IMG/VR virus record: IMGVR_UViG_3300044491_003096
Coordinates: 1 to 25,551 of that record
Strand: one strand, 5' to 3'
Length of the DNA: 25,551 bases
Source of the DNA: a virus
Shown: piece after piece, positions 14,519 through 20,651 of the stretch
Position numbering within the stretch: position 1 is the stretch's first letter
Layout of the letters: each line of letters begins with the position of its first letter
Made by a program: the position numbers and the translations under genes
The notes under the pieces: generated by a model
The model's input: only the letters and a program-made list of their open reading frames with translations
The model's database searches: none
Told to the model about the DNA's origin: nothing

Positions 14519-15491
14519 AATCAAACACTTTGCTAGACTGAACAGGGATGGCACCATAGGAAAATGTGGTCACATGGTAGATCCTCCGGGATTCAGAAAT
14601 TTCGTAGACATGGAGCAAAGTCAATGGGTGGAAAACATAAAACAACAAATGCAGAGCAACCAATGGCCGGCCGAGTGTGTGAGATGTCAGAGGACAGAAG
14701 AAACCGGGGAGAAAAGTGTTAGGCTTGCCAGCATAGACAGACACAGATTATTGAAACCGTTACATGATGATTATCTCATAGTTGGCGGAGTTTTAGACAA
14801 CATTTGTAATAGTGCATGCCAAACTTGTAACGCAGGACTAAGCACAAAGATCGGAAGCCTTGAATCAAAACAATATCCAAAGATAGACAATTACGAACTG
14901 TTCTGGGAATTACCGCAGGACAGAATAGTCGAAGTGGACGTTAGCGGCGGGGAACCGACGGCCAGCAGGAACTATAAGAAATTGTTGTCAAACTTGCCAT
15001 CTAAAATAAAAATAGTGCGCATGAACACCAACGGTTCTCGCATGATTAACGAAATAGAATCTGTACTCGAACAAGGTATTAAAGTAATAGTCACGCTTAG
15101 CCTGGACGGACTACGTGACGTGCATGATTACGTACGGTGGCCTATTAAGTGGGACCAATATGAAGACACTGTCAACAAATACATAGGTCTTCAAAAAAAA
15201 TATAAATTGTTGGATATCGATACATGGACCACTGTAAGTTGTCTCAACATAATGGACCTATCTAACATTATAGAGTACACATCCGTTAACGGACTACAAC
15301 ATAACTGGTCTTTCCTTGAACGTCCGTCTGTGTTGAATGTAAAGTATAAAAATAAATTCACCGTACCTATGAAACACCTTTATCCGGATCAAGTAGCCAT
15401 AAAAGGAAATAATGACGAGGCACTCTCACACTTTTTAAAAAAACAAGACATGCTTCGCGGTATAGATGTAAACGATTATTTTAACTTCTGA
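14505..15491 (+). CDS. radical SAM protein 3 (twitch/SPASM-like)
   Basis: 328 residues. The cluster motif is CNSACQTC (101-108) and VSGGEPT spans 146-152. N-terminal C3, C21, C58 and C61 (WPAECVRCQRTEE) repeat the spacing seen in radical SAM 2. SLDGLRDVHDYVR is the typical core strand near residue 205. Last gene of the operon, overlapping the sulfotransferase-like gene by 14 bases. Its 3' end overlaps the convergent SGNH gene by 16 bases, with no terminator visible between them. Substrate unknown. Confidence 0.86.
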   Translation: MHCPRIKHFARLNRDGTIGKCGHMVDPPGFRNFVDMEQSQWVENIKQQMQSNQWPAECVRCQRTEETGEKSVRLASIDRHRLLKPLHDDYLIVGGVLDNICNSACQTCNAGLSTKIGSLESKQYPKIDNYELFWELPQDRIVEVDVSGGEPTASRNYKKLLSNLPSKIKIVRMNTNGSRMINEIESVLEQGIKVIVTLSLDGLRDVHDYVRWPIKWDQYEDTVNKYIGLQKKYKLLDIDTWTTVSCLNIMDLSNIIEYTSVNGLQHNWSFLERPSVLNVKYKNKFTVPMKHLYPDQVAIKGNNDEALSHFLKKQDMLRGIDVNDYFNF

Positions 15492-16180
15492 GAGAATTTT
15501 TCAAGAAACATTTTTGCAAAACGTTTATGATGTTCGATCCCATAATGTTTCCCGTCCATGGCCAGACTTGGTTCATTGTAAGGCACACGTTGCTTAAACT
15601 TGTCCCAGTAAGGCCAACAGTTCTTGAGTGTGTATGTTTCCAAAACATTCAATCCTGATATGTGTTTGTGATAGGAATCCTGTGCGAAACAATGGAAGGT
15701 CTTACATTCATTTTTTTCTGCGTACTTCTCCACAAAGAAAACATTCTTTAGGAAATTATTTCTATCGGTGTCGTCGTCCTCTCCCTTTAATAGTTCGTCG
15801 TGTCCCATCTGGCTTTGTGCATACTTTCCTAATCTTTCCCTGCGACTCCAGAAAGGCCAACACACGATTATGATTCTAGGATCTATTACTTTCTCACAAC
15901 CATACAATATCCTAACAATCTTGTCCGCACTTGCACCAGGCTGTCCTAAATTCCAGTACCTAAGCCTTCCTGTGTTGTGCTGTGACAGGAAATGCACCCA
16001 GTGTTCGTCGTCCTTGTTGCCTTGTCCGAAAGTGTGACTGCAACCAAGCACTAACACGTTCTTCTTACCGTCGGGCATGGGTGTCCATTCAGGGCACCTG
16101 TATCCGTGTGAATTCAGTTGGTAACCATCTATATCTACCCCGCGGGGTATTTCTCTGTCCGAATAGAATCCAAACTTCAT
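15476..16180 (-). CDS. SGNH-hydrolase-like protein 2
   Basis: 234 residues. Block I is LVLGCSHTFGQG (Ser48, with Cys in place of Asp), block II NLGQPGAS (77-84), block III IVCWPFWSRRE (block-III Asn absent), and block V DGKHYG (Asp209, His212). The GCSHT variant is shared with the C-terminal domain of the protein at 24054-25223, and differs from the GDSYS form at 5503. No signal peptide. It is co-translated with the upstream small gene by an ATGA overlap and converges on the radical SAM operon. Likely an esterase or deacetylase-like fold; catalytic ability is uncertain without the block III residue. Confidence 0.7.
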   Translation of the reverse strand: MKFGFYSDREIPRGVDIDGYQLNSHGYRCPEWTPMPDGKKNVLVLGCSHTFGQGNKDDEHWVHFLSQHNTGRLRYWNLGQPGASADKIVRILYGCEKVIDPRIIIVCWPFWSRRERLGKYAQSQMGHDELLKGEDDDTDRNNFLKNVFFVEKYAEKNECKTFHCFAQDSYHKHISGLNVLETYTLKNCWPYWDKFKQRVPYNEPSLAMDGKHYGIEHHKRFAKMFLEKFSQKLK

Positions 16181-16479
16181 GTGCTACCTTTCGCTAGTTG
16201 TAGTTTCTTGTTGATCAATCTACTGATGTACAATTCCATGAACCCCATCTGTCCACGTCCACCGAACATGTCAGGATACTTGATCCTGCCTATTGTGAGG
16301 TACTTCTCATCTGCGTAGAGATCCAATCTGTCGCGTGACTTGATGTATCGGAACTCCAGTGCACCGTTGTCACTGAGGTATTGCACCAACTCTGACTCCG
16401 ACTTCATCATGTCCTGTGCCACGGTCACGGGTATGAACTCCCTGTGGTGTTTGAGTCTTATGGAATAGAATTTCTTCAC
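16177..16479 (-). CDS. small hypothetical protein downstream of the tRNAs
   Basis: 100 residues from GTG at 16479. It begins MKKFYSIRLKHHREFIPVTV and contains FRYIKSRDRLDLYADEKYLTIGRIKYPDMFGG. Mixed alpha/beta, basic, no membrane segment; function unknown. It follows tRNA-Arg by about 20 bases and may be read from the tRNA promoter. No ribosome-binding site is seen. A perfect 7-bp inverted repeat, ACACAAT/ATTGTGT (16478-16496), covers the start codon and could hide it. The stop overlaps the next gene (ATGA). Confidence 0.65.
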   Translation of the reverse strand: MKKFYSIRLKHHREFIPVTVAQDMMKSESELVQYLSDNGALEFRYIKSRDRLDLYADEKYLTIGRIKYPDMFGGRGQMGFMELYISRLINKKLQLAKGST

Positions 16480-16499
16480 ACAATTAATTATTGTGTCTA

Positions 16500-16576
16500 T
16501 GGTGGACCGGAAAGGATTCGAACCTCCGGCCTTGGGTTCCGCAAACCCACGCTCTATCCAACTGAGCTACCGGTCC
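16500..16576 (-). tRNA. tRNA-Arg (anticodon GCG)
   Basis: Acceptor GGACCGG/CCGGTCC; anticodon stem TGGGT/ACCCA with loop TTGCGGA; T-loop TTCGAAT; CCA encoded. Reads CGC/CGT. The T-stem has two G-U pairs. Confidence 0.9.
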
Positions 16577-16579
16577 ATT

Positions 16580-16656
16580 TGGTGTGCCCGGCAGGATTCG
16601 AACCTGCGACCTTCGGTTTAGGAAACCAACATTCTATCCAACTGAACTACGGGCAC
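16580..16656 (-). tRNA. tRNA-Arg (anticodon CCT)
   Basis: Acceptor GTGCCCG/CGGGCAC; anticodon loop TTCCTAA; T-loop TTCGAAT; CCA encoded. Reads AGG, a codon used heavily by the replication and structural genes here. Only three bases separate it from the next tRNA. Confidence 0.93.
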
Positions 16657-16672
16657 ATCAAGTGGACTCGTG

Positions 16673-16746
16673 TGGTGGAGGATAGGAGAGTCGAACTCCT
16701 GACTCATCCATGCCATGGATGCGTGATCCCACTTCACCAATCCCCC
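16673..16746 (-). tRNA. tRNA-Ala (anticodon GGC)
   Basis: Acceptor GGGGGAT/ATCCTCC includes the G3-U70 pair that marks alanine tRNAs. Anticodon stem CATCC/GGATG, loop ATGGCAT; T-loop TTCGACT; CCA encoded. The D-stem has one mismatch. Confidence 0.88.
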
Positions 16747-16818
16747 AATCTGACCAATCACATGCAAGACCATTGACTTTTTTGGTGTATATGGTAATTC
16801 TGGCATAATTGGTACTTG

Positions 16819-16894
16819 TGGTGCCGCTTCACGGATTCGAACCGCGGACCTACTGATTACAAATCAGTTGCTCTACCGGCTGAGCTAAAGCGGC
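16819..16894 (-). tRNA. tRNA-Thr (anticodon TGT)
   Basis: Acceptor GCCGCTT/AAGCGGC; anticodon stem ACTGA/TCAGT, loop TTTGTAA; T-loop TTCGAAT; CCA encoded. Reads ACA. First tRNA after the promoter at 16907-16935. Confidence 0.93.
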
Positions 16895-16906
16895 GTCACA
16901 GTTAAA

Positions 16907-16935
16907 ATAGTACACTACAAACCGCGTTATGTCTA
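16907..16935 (-). promoter_or_regulatory. sigma70-like promoter of the tRNA cluster
   Basis: The minus strand reads TAGACA, 17 bases, TACTAT; initiation is expected about 6 bases before tRNA-Thr. The TAGTGTACTAT context is shared with the clpP promoter (19319-19347). Confidence 0.65.
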
Positions 16936-17035
16936 CCTGTTAAACGCACACAGACGCCTTTATACGCATGGTAAAACTGATCTTGGACAAGTTGTACATC
17001 TGCCTGTAATACACGCACATAAAGACAGGTATGTA

Positions 17036-17050
17036 ATAATAGCATATCTG
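17036..17050 (-). promoter_or_regulatory. possible extended -10 promoter, minus strand
   Basis: The minus strand reads CAGATATGC then TATTAT (TGn-TATTAT). A TTGTCA lies 15 bases upstream, inside the palindromic region shared with the divergent plus promoter. It may add transcription toward the tRNAs; no convincing gene lies between. Confidence 0.4.
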
Positions 17051-17055
17051 ACCTG

Positions 17056-17084
17056 TTGACAACGCATAAATAATCTTATACAAT
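17056..17084 (+). promoter_or_regulatory. sigma70-like promoter abutting a start codon
   Basis: Perfect TTGACA (17056-17061), 17 bases, TACAAT (17079-17084), then AGAATT and ATG at 17091. A late-like CATAAATA (17065-17072) lies in the spacer. No RBS, so the transcript should begin at the start codon. Confidence 0.78.
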
Positions 17085-17090
17085 AGAATT

Positions 17091-17273
17091 ATGAGAGACA
17101 CAAAAACAATAACAGCATACGCCCAGAAGATGATGCGTGAGGCCAAGGAGAAATTGCTCTTCAAGAGCCTGCGTAAGGAAGTCAACGTGGGTGCCAACGG
17201 CACACAGGATTACGTGATCAAGAACGGTGGAAATGCTGGTAAAGTGGCATTGAACGCCAACAAGTTCCAATAA
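17091..17273 (+). CDS. small basic hypothetical protein, 60 aa
   Basis: Begins MRDTKTITAYAQKMMREAKE, a helix rich in Lys and Glu, followed by a Gly/Asn-rich segment (VNVGANGTQDYVIKNGGNAGK). No membrane segment or Cys. The start is set by the promoter: the -10 box ends 6 bases before the ATG, so the mRNA is probably leaderless and transcribed early. Short early proteins of this kind often bind host proteins or nucleic acid, but nothing in the sequence shows a target. Confidence 0.72.
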   Translation: MRDTKTITAYAQKMMREAKEKLLFKSLRKEVNVGANGTQDYVIKNGGNAGKVALNANKFQ

Positions 17274-17307
17274 CATTTTCTATCCAGATCATCCATTCAT
17301 TGACTGG

Positions 17308-17315
17308 TGTAAATA
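17308..17315 (+). promoter_or_regulatory. late-like box TGTAAATA
   Basis: Two mismatches from TATAAATA at most, 6 bases before the ATG at 17322. No ribosome-binding site follows it. Confidence 0.5.
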
Positions 17316-17321
17316 ACCGGT

Positions 17322-17603
17322 ATGAATAAAAAACTAGAATGGTTGATAATCATCTTCATGTTGGTTATACTCGTGACATTAGGTTCACGTAAGGCATCAG
17401 CCGATCACGGAACACCACACCAATCAGACAAAGAATACCAGGCGGAGATCACCAAGGAGATGGAAGTGATAGACGATGAGTTATCCGACAAGGGTGACAG
17501 CATATCAAACCTTCAGGGCGTGGCCAACGGGGTGGTCTGTGTGTTCGCACCGGAGCAGTGCCAGGAGAATGCTGTACTCACTCCACCAAAAGAAAATCAA
17601 TAA
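17322..17603 (+). CDS. small exported protein with signal peptide
   Basis: 93 residues. MNKKLEWLIIIFMLVILVTLG forms a basic start plus hydrophobic core, and RKASA gives a signal-peptidase I site near residue 27; no lipobox is present. The mature part is acidic and helical (EITKEMEVIDDELSDKGDS), with a Cys pair near the end (VVCVFAPEQCQ) that could form a disulfide. Predicted periplasmic, or anchored in the inner membrane if uncleaved. The start lies 6 bases after a late-like box, without a ribosome-binding site. Function unknown. Confidence 0.72.
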   Translation: MNKKLEWLIIIFMLVILVTLGSRKASADHGTPHQSDKEYQAEITKEMEVIDDELSDKGDSISNLQGVANGVVCVFAPEQCQENAVLTPPKENQ

Positions 17604-17606
17604 ATA
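17599..17606 (+). promoter_or_regulatory. late-like box AATAAATA
   Basis: One mismatch from TATAAATA, overlapping the stop of the preceding gene and 25 bases before the ATG at 17632, which has its own RBS (GGGGAG). Confidence 0.55.
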
Positions 17607-17631
17607 CCATTACCAATAACGGGGAGACAAC

Positions 17632-17742
17632 ATGTTTTTAACAATTGGATTAGTGATCGGTTTCATAGCGGGCTGGTGGGTCAACGAAAAGTTCGAGGAC
17701 ATCGCCGAGGCTAGCAACAAACTGAAGTTCTGGAAGAAGTAA
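17632..17742 (+). CDS. 36-aa single-pass membrane protein
   Basis: Begins MFLTIGLVIGFIAGWWVNEKFE. A Gly-spaced hydrophobic helix (GxxxGxxxG-like) spans residues 2-17, followed by a charged tail ending KLKFWKK. RBS GGGGAG, 6 bases before the ATG. Small Gly-zipper proteins of this type occur in marine T4-like phages; the function is not known. It is followed after 22 bases by another small gene. Confidence 0.68.
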   Translation: MFLTIGLVIGFIAGWWVNEKFEDIAEASNKLKFWKK

Positions 17743-17764
17743 TCACAATGACGGAGGGTGGCCA

Positions 17765-17923
17765 ATGTTCGATTGGATTAGAAGACTGTGGAAACGGTAT
17801 GAGAAATTTACACTTGAACAGTATGACGTGTCACCCGTCGTCTACCGCATAGGCACTAAGAAGTATATCAAGAAGAAAGCATTCAGCAAAGGACCTGTCC
17901 CTCGCACAAGATACGAAAAGTAA
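17765..17923 (+). CDS. 52-aa basic hypothetical protein
   Basis: Begins MFDWIRRLWKRYEKF, an amphipathic basic/aromatic helix that could lie on a membrane, followed by YDVSPVVYRIGTKKYIKKKAF and a basic tail. RBS GGAGGG, 6 bases before the ATG, fixes the start; an out-of-frame ATG at 17748 has none. Its TAA directly abuts the TGA of the convergent minus-strand gene (17924). Function unknown. Confidence 0.68.
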   Translation: MFDWIRRLWKRYEKFTLEQYDVSPVVYRIGTKKYIKKKAFSKGPVPRTRYEK

Positions 17924-18145
17924 TCAAACCCAATACTTCTTGTTTAGTTCAATTGTATCAAACAGTCGCTTCTGAGATTGTTTGTAAGAACAGCCGTTCC
18001 ACCAATCTTGACTTTCTATGTCCATGCGACACAGTTCACAGTCACCTATCACCCATGAGGGATCGTACCAGACTGGATTGCCGCGCCATGGAGTTATGCA
18101 GTGCGTGTGGTACCACACCGGCTTGCGTGTCATGATGTAGATCAT
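17924..18145 (-). CDS. 73-aa Trp/Cys-rich hypothetical protein
   Basis: The start at 18145 is chosen because GGAG lies 9 bases upstream; the longer frame to 18274 runs into the neighbouring gene. It begins MIYIMTRKPVWYHTHCITPW and contains NPVWYDPSWVIGDCELCRMD, with Cys in a C-x2-C pair plus His and further Cys, so a metal-binding site is possible. No membrane segment. A TGTAAATA box lies about 30 bases upstream. Function unknown. Confidence 0.65.
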   Translation of the reverse strand: MIYIMTRKPVWYHTHCITPWRGNPVWYDPSWVIGDCELCRMDIESQDWWNGCSYKQSQKRLFDTIELNKKYWV

Positions 18146-18174
18146 CTTGCGTTTCTCCACAGTGTACATAAAAA

Positions 18175-18182
18175 TATTTACA
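18175..18182 (-). promoter_or_regulatory. late-like box TGTAAATA
   Basis: The minus strand reads TGTAAATA in the short gap between two minus-strand genes, 29 bases before the start at 18145. Same sequence as the plus-strand box at 17308. Confidence 0.45.
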
Positions 18183-18210
18183 CCGCGGAAACGCAAGAAA
18201 TAGTTTGCTA

Positions 18211-18357
18211 TTAATTGAATGTCTTCTGTGATCCGAAGAACCTGGCGATCCTTGTGTACAGTTTGGATACCCACTCCGGTCTAGGCACTGCCCAGGTCAC
18301 CGCTATAGCACTGACAAGCAATCCCAATTCCATTAACTCATGTAGTAAAAAGCTCAT
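18211..18357 (-). CDS. 48-aa membrane protein
   Basis: Begins MSFLLHELMELGLLVSAIAV, a single hydrophobic helix (residues 3-24) followed by a short basic, aromatic tail (SKLYTRIARFFGS). RBS AGGAG, 6 bases before the ATG. Upstream are a 9-bp hairpin and a TATAAGTA late-like box, giving a complete small late transcription unit. Function unknown; size and topology would suit a phage membrane modulator. Confidence 0.68.
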   Translation of the reverse strand: MSFLLHELMELGLLVSAIAVTWAVPRPEWVSKLYTRIARFFGSQKTFN

Positions 18358-18370
18358 GTGTTTCTCCTAG

Positions 18371-18393
18371 TTGCGAATAGTTATTATTCGCAA
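18371..18393 (-). promoter_or_regulatory. perfect 9-bp hairpin in a 5' leader
   Basis: TTGCGAATA pairs with TATTCGCAA across a 5-base loop. It lies between the late box (18395-18402) and the RBS of the 48-aa gene, so it would sit at the very 5' end of that mRNA and could protect it. Confidence 0.65.
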
Positions 18394-18394
18394 G

Positions 18395-18402
18395 TACTTA
18401 TA
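18395..18402 (-). promoter_or_regulatory. late-like box TATAAGTA
   Basis: The minus strand reads TATAAGTA, one mismatch from the consensus and identical to the plus-strand box at 19365-19372. Confidence 0.55.
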
Positions 18403-18417
18403 GGTGTGTGAATTTGG

Positions 18418-18633
18418 CTACTTGGAATGTGGCGGCAGTTTCTTCTCCACCCACCAGATATGCTTCTGTGTGATGGGGTCGAACTTGCGCATTCGCAGTT
18501 TCTGATTTTGCTTCTCGCCCTTGCCGGGCTTCATGGCGTAGTAGTAGAACGCATGATCCTTCATGCTTGGATCTTCCGGGACCAGTCTAACTTTTACGTA
18601 GGGTTTTTTTGACTTGGGCTTTTTTGCGGCCAT
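18418..18633 (-). CDS. bL33-like ribosomal protein
   Basis: 71 residues. The core matches bacterial bL33: a basic start, VKVRLVPE, an FYYYAMKPGK strand, then KLRMRKFDPITQKHIWWVEKKL, equivalent to LELKKFDP..R.HV.Y.E.K in cellular bL33. No Cys, so it is the zinc-free type. It is longer than cellular bL33 (about 50-55 aa) because of short inserts (EDPSMKD; GKGEKQNQ) and a PPHSK tail. bL33 sits near the ribosomal E site. It lies downstream of clpP and a tiny membrane ORF that overlaps its start. The phage copy may replace or supplement host bL33 on ribosomes; that role is inferred. Confidence 0.75.
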   Translation of the reverse strand: MAAKKPKSKKPYVKVRLVPEDPSMKDHAFYYYAMKPGKGEKQNQKLRMRKFDPITQKHIWWVEKKLPPHSK

Positions 18634-18703
18634 GTAGGTATCCTAGTTGGTATGCCACCGCTATGAAAGTGGCGATTATTAGTGTGTGCCAGATGTAAAA
18701 CAT
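18587..18703 (-). CDS. 38-aa membrane mini-protein overlapping the bL33-like gene
   Basis: Begins MFYIWHTLIIATFIAVAYQLG, one hydrophobic helix (residues 2-20), then a Lys/Arg-rich tail (GRKKAQVKKTLRKS). It starts 7 bases after the clpP stop and overlaps the first 47 bases of the bL33-like gene in another frame. No clear RBS; coupling to clpP could supply initiation. The membrane-plus-basic layout argues for a real protein, but chance cannot be excluded. Confidence 0.45.
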   Translation of the reverse strand: MFYIWHTLIIATFIAVAYQLGYLHGRKKAQVKKTLRKS

Positions 18704-18709
18704 ATACTG

Positions 18710-19312
18710 TTAATTAGTCTGATCGTCATCGGCCCTGCTGGTGATCACCCGGTCCACTAGCCCGTACGCCACGGCTTCCTCGGCGTTCATGAACTTGTCA
18801 CGTTCCATGTCCGCTTTCAGTTTTTCCAGTGGTTGTCCGGTTGTCTTCTCATAGATCTCCGTCAGCTCTTTCTTCCAACGTAGCAGTTCGTTCGCCCTGA
18901 TCTCCACGTCGGTGGCCTGACCACTCGCTCCGCCCAATGGTTGGTGTATCATGTGTCGTGCGTGTGGCAACATCAGACGCTTGCCTTTGGTGCCCGCGCT
19001 CGCTAGGAGTGAGCCCATGCTACAGGCCTGGCCCACCACTATGGTCTGTATGTCTGATCTCACATACTGCATGGTGTCGTATATGGCCATGCCTGCCGTT
19101 ACCAGACCGCCTGGCGAATTGATATACAGTGTGATATCCTTCGAGGCATCTTGTGATTCCAAGAACAACAGTTGGGCACACAGCACTGAAGCGGTGTGTT
19201 CCTCTATCGGTCCTTCCAACATGATTATCCTGTCCTTGAGCAACCTACTGAAAATATCGTAGGATCTTTCGCCCTTGGATGTCTGTTCTATCACTATTGG
19301 TGTAAGTGGCAT
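18710..19312 (-). CDS. clpP: ClpP-like ATP-dependent protease proteolytic subunit
   Basis: 200 residues from the ATG at 19312. That start places the triad at Ser98 (QACSMGS), His123 (HMIHQP) and Asp172 (ERDKFM), one residue from E. coli mature ClpP, and the promoter's -10 box ends 6 bases upstream. A GTG at 19327 would lie inside the promoter. Substrate-binding SPGG and the handle helix ([19 protein letters not shown]) are present. ClpP forms 14-subunit barrels fed by ClpX or ClpA; no unfoldase gene is in the window, so host partners are likely. An oddity is Cys instead of Ala before the catalytic Ser. Several T4-like marine phages carry clpP. Confidence 0.93.
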   Translation of the reverse strand: MPLTPIVIEQTSKGERSYDIFSRLLKDRIIMLEGPIEEHTASVLCAQLLFLESQDASKDITLYINSPGGLVTAGMAIYDTMQYVRSDIQTIVVGQACSMGSLLASAGTKGKRLMLPHARHMIHQPLGGASGQATDVEIRANELLRWKKELTEIYEKTTGQPLEKLKADMERDKFMNAEEAVAYGLVDRVITSRADDDQTN

Positions 19313-19318
19313 AAAGTA

Positions 19319-19347
19319 ATAGTACACTAGAACCCGTTTCGGGTCAA
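19319..19347 (-). promoter_or_regulatory. sigma70-like promoter abutting clpP
   Basis: The minus strand reads TTGACC, 17 bases, TACTAT, then TACTTT and ATG. Expected initiation coincides with the start codon. The spacer holds the inverted repeat AACCCG/CGGGTT (approximately 19331-19343). Confidence 0.68.
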
Positions 19348-19364
19348 CCTGAAAAATAGGGCAC

Positions 19365-19372
19365 TATAAGTA
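19365..19372 (+). promoter_or_regulatory. late-like box TATAAGTA, 5 bases before a GTG start
   Basis: TATAAGTA, then CCGAT, then GTG at 19378. By T4 spacing the first transcribed base is the G of the start codon. Divergent from the clpP promoter. Confidence 0.55.
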
Positions 19373-19377
19373 CCGAT

Positions 19378-19824
19378 GTGCAGGAATATTTGGAAAAATT
19401 AAAGATCACCCTAGAGGTCGACAACATCACGCGAGATGATCAGCAAGATCCTACTCTGCTGGTGGGACTCAACCGTGTTTCAGATCGGTGTGCATTGGTG
19501 CGTGGACGCAACAGTGTGTCGTTCACGGGCCTGGTACACAGCACGGGAGAACAGCGATTGATCGTGCAGGTCGAGGAGACAGACAGGGCCTGGAGCATCG
19601 GCGCGTTCAAGATAATGGACGTCAAGATACACGGGGTCAGCGTGGGCGGTGCCTTGATGCGATGCAGTTACGTGCCCAAGTACGATGACGACTTCCTGGG
19701 GCTCAACCCGGACATGCCGCGACACATGGACATGGTTTTGCACGTGGGCAACAGAGGCACATGGAGTTGGAGATTCGACGGACCGGTGTACAACAACAAG
19801 TCACTGAACATAGGATTGTGGTAG
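19378..19824 (+). CDS. beta-rich hypothetical protein, GTG start
   Basis: 148 residues starting at GTG 19378, supported by the late-like box 5 bases upstream and the absence of other starts. Alternating short strands with Gly/Asp turns (RNSVSFTGLVHSTGEQRLIVQVEETDR) and Trp/Tyr residues near the end (NRGTWSWRFDGPVYNN) suggest a beta-sandwich, perhaps sugar-binding. GC-rich compared with the core genes. It ends one base before the methyltransferase gene starts. A virion or glycan-binding protein is possible; no motif proves it. Confidence 0.65.
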   Translation: MQEYLEKLKITLEVDNITRDDQQDPTLLVGLNRVSDRCALVRGRNSVSFTGLVHSTGEQRLIVQVEETDRAWSIGAFKIMDVKIHGVSVGGALMRCSYVPKYDDDFLGLNPDMPRHMDMVLHVGNRGTWSWRFDGPVYNNKSLNIGLW

Positions 19825-19825
19825 G

Positions 19826-20626
19826 ATGGACTCGGACCAGGCATTAGACAGATTCCAGAGCCACTACGCCAAGCGACTGATCTTGGATCAGTTGGGCGAC
19901 GAGGCCGAACACATGGCCGAGGACTTCCGGGTGACCGACTTCTTCCGCAACAAGTACCAGAGCCTGATAGTGGACAACAGGGAGATCATACGTGGCTCAC
20001 ACGTGCTGGACGTGGGATCTAATCTGGGACAGTGGGCCACCTTGTGCTGTCTGAACGGGGCCAAGGCCGTGACCTGCCTGGAACCCAGGCGGAAGTACGT
20101 GGAGGGCCTGAACAGGTTCGCGGGAGCCCAAGGACTGCCCATGGTGGCGGTGCAGGGCATACACAGGGACTGTGCGTCCATGGGACAGCGATTCGACGTG
20201 GTGTTGCTGTCGGCCATGGTGTCACAGATGCCGGACGTGTGGGATTTCTTCAGAGGGCTGAGGGGGATCACGGAACACGTGATCATAGGACATCACATCA
20301 CCGTCAACACATTGCCCGATGACGCCTGCAGGATAGAACCACAGCACAACCTCTCGCACAGGAACGCCGTGGACCTGCGTGATGACGGGTACCTGGAGGA
20401 TCCAGAGGGGGTGCAGTACGACTGGAACAGCGTGAGCGACCCCATGGCACGTGGTCGTACCTTCCACTGGTACTATGGCGTGGATTTCCTCAAGACCGTG
20501 GTGCGGCACCTGGGCTACGAGGTACTGCGCGTGAAGAAGCATGACAATCGACTGCTGTTCGGGGACACCATGGGCGCCGACGACGGACAGACACTGTATG
20601 ACCTGATACTGAGGGTCAAGAGATAG
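19826..20626 (+). CDS. class I SAM-dependent methyltransferase
   Basis: 266 residues. Motif I is HVLDVGSNLGQWATL (59-73) with the acidic strand-2 end CLEPRRK (about 84-90), a motif IV-like FDVVLLSAMVSQMPD (about 124-138) and an extended C-terminal substrate region containing GRTFHWYYGVDF. It resembles small-molecule or sugar methyltransferases rather than DNA methylases: no NPPY or PC motif is seen. GC-rich. RBS is weak (AGG directly before the ATG). It probably forms one unit with the upstream beta-rich gene. Substrate unknown. Confidence 0.8.
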   Translation: MDSDQALDRFQSHYAKRLILDQLGDEAEHMAEDFRVTDFFRNKYQSLIVDNREIIRGSHVLDVGSNLGQWATLCCLNGAKAVTCLEPRRKYVEGLNRFAGAQGLPMVAVQGIHRDCASMGQRFDVVLLSAMVSQMPDVWDFFRGLRGITEHVIIGHHITVNTLPDDACRIEPQHNLSHRNAVDLRDDGYLEDPEGVQYDWNSVSDPMARGRTFHWYYGVDFLKTVVRHLGYEVLRVKKHDNRLLFGDTMGADDGQTLYDLILRVKR

Positions 20627-20638
20627 CCACACGCCAGC

Positions 20639-20646
20639 ATTAAATA
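20639..20646 (+). promoter_or_regulatory. late-like box ATTAAATA, 5 bases before a GTG start
   Basis: ATTAAATA, then CCCAC, then GTG at 20652. Same spacing as at 19365 and 21643. Confidence 0.5.
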
Positions 20647-20651
20647 CCCAC

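Noticed and set aside
16940-17203. Minus-strand frames upstream of the tRNA cluster (47 and 26 codons)
   Set aside because: The starts fall in or beside the promoter elements, with no RBS; the region is better read as divergent promoter DNA.
19888-20322. Opposite-strand and shifted frames within the methyltransferase gene
   Set aside because: Shadows caused by high GC content; the methyltransferase frame has clear family motifs.
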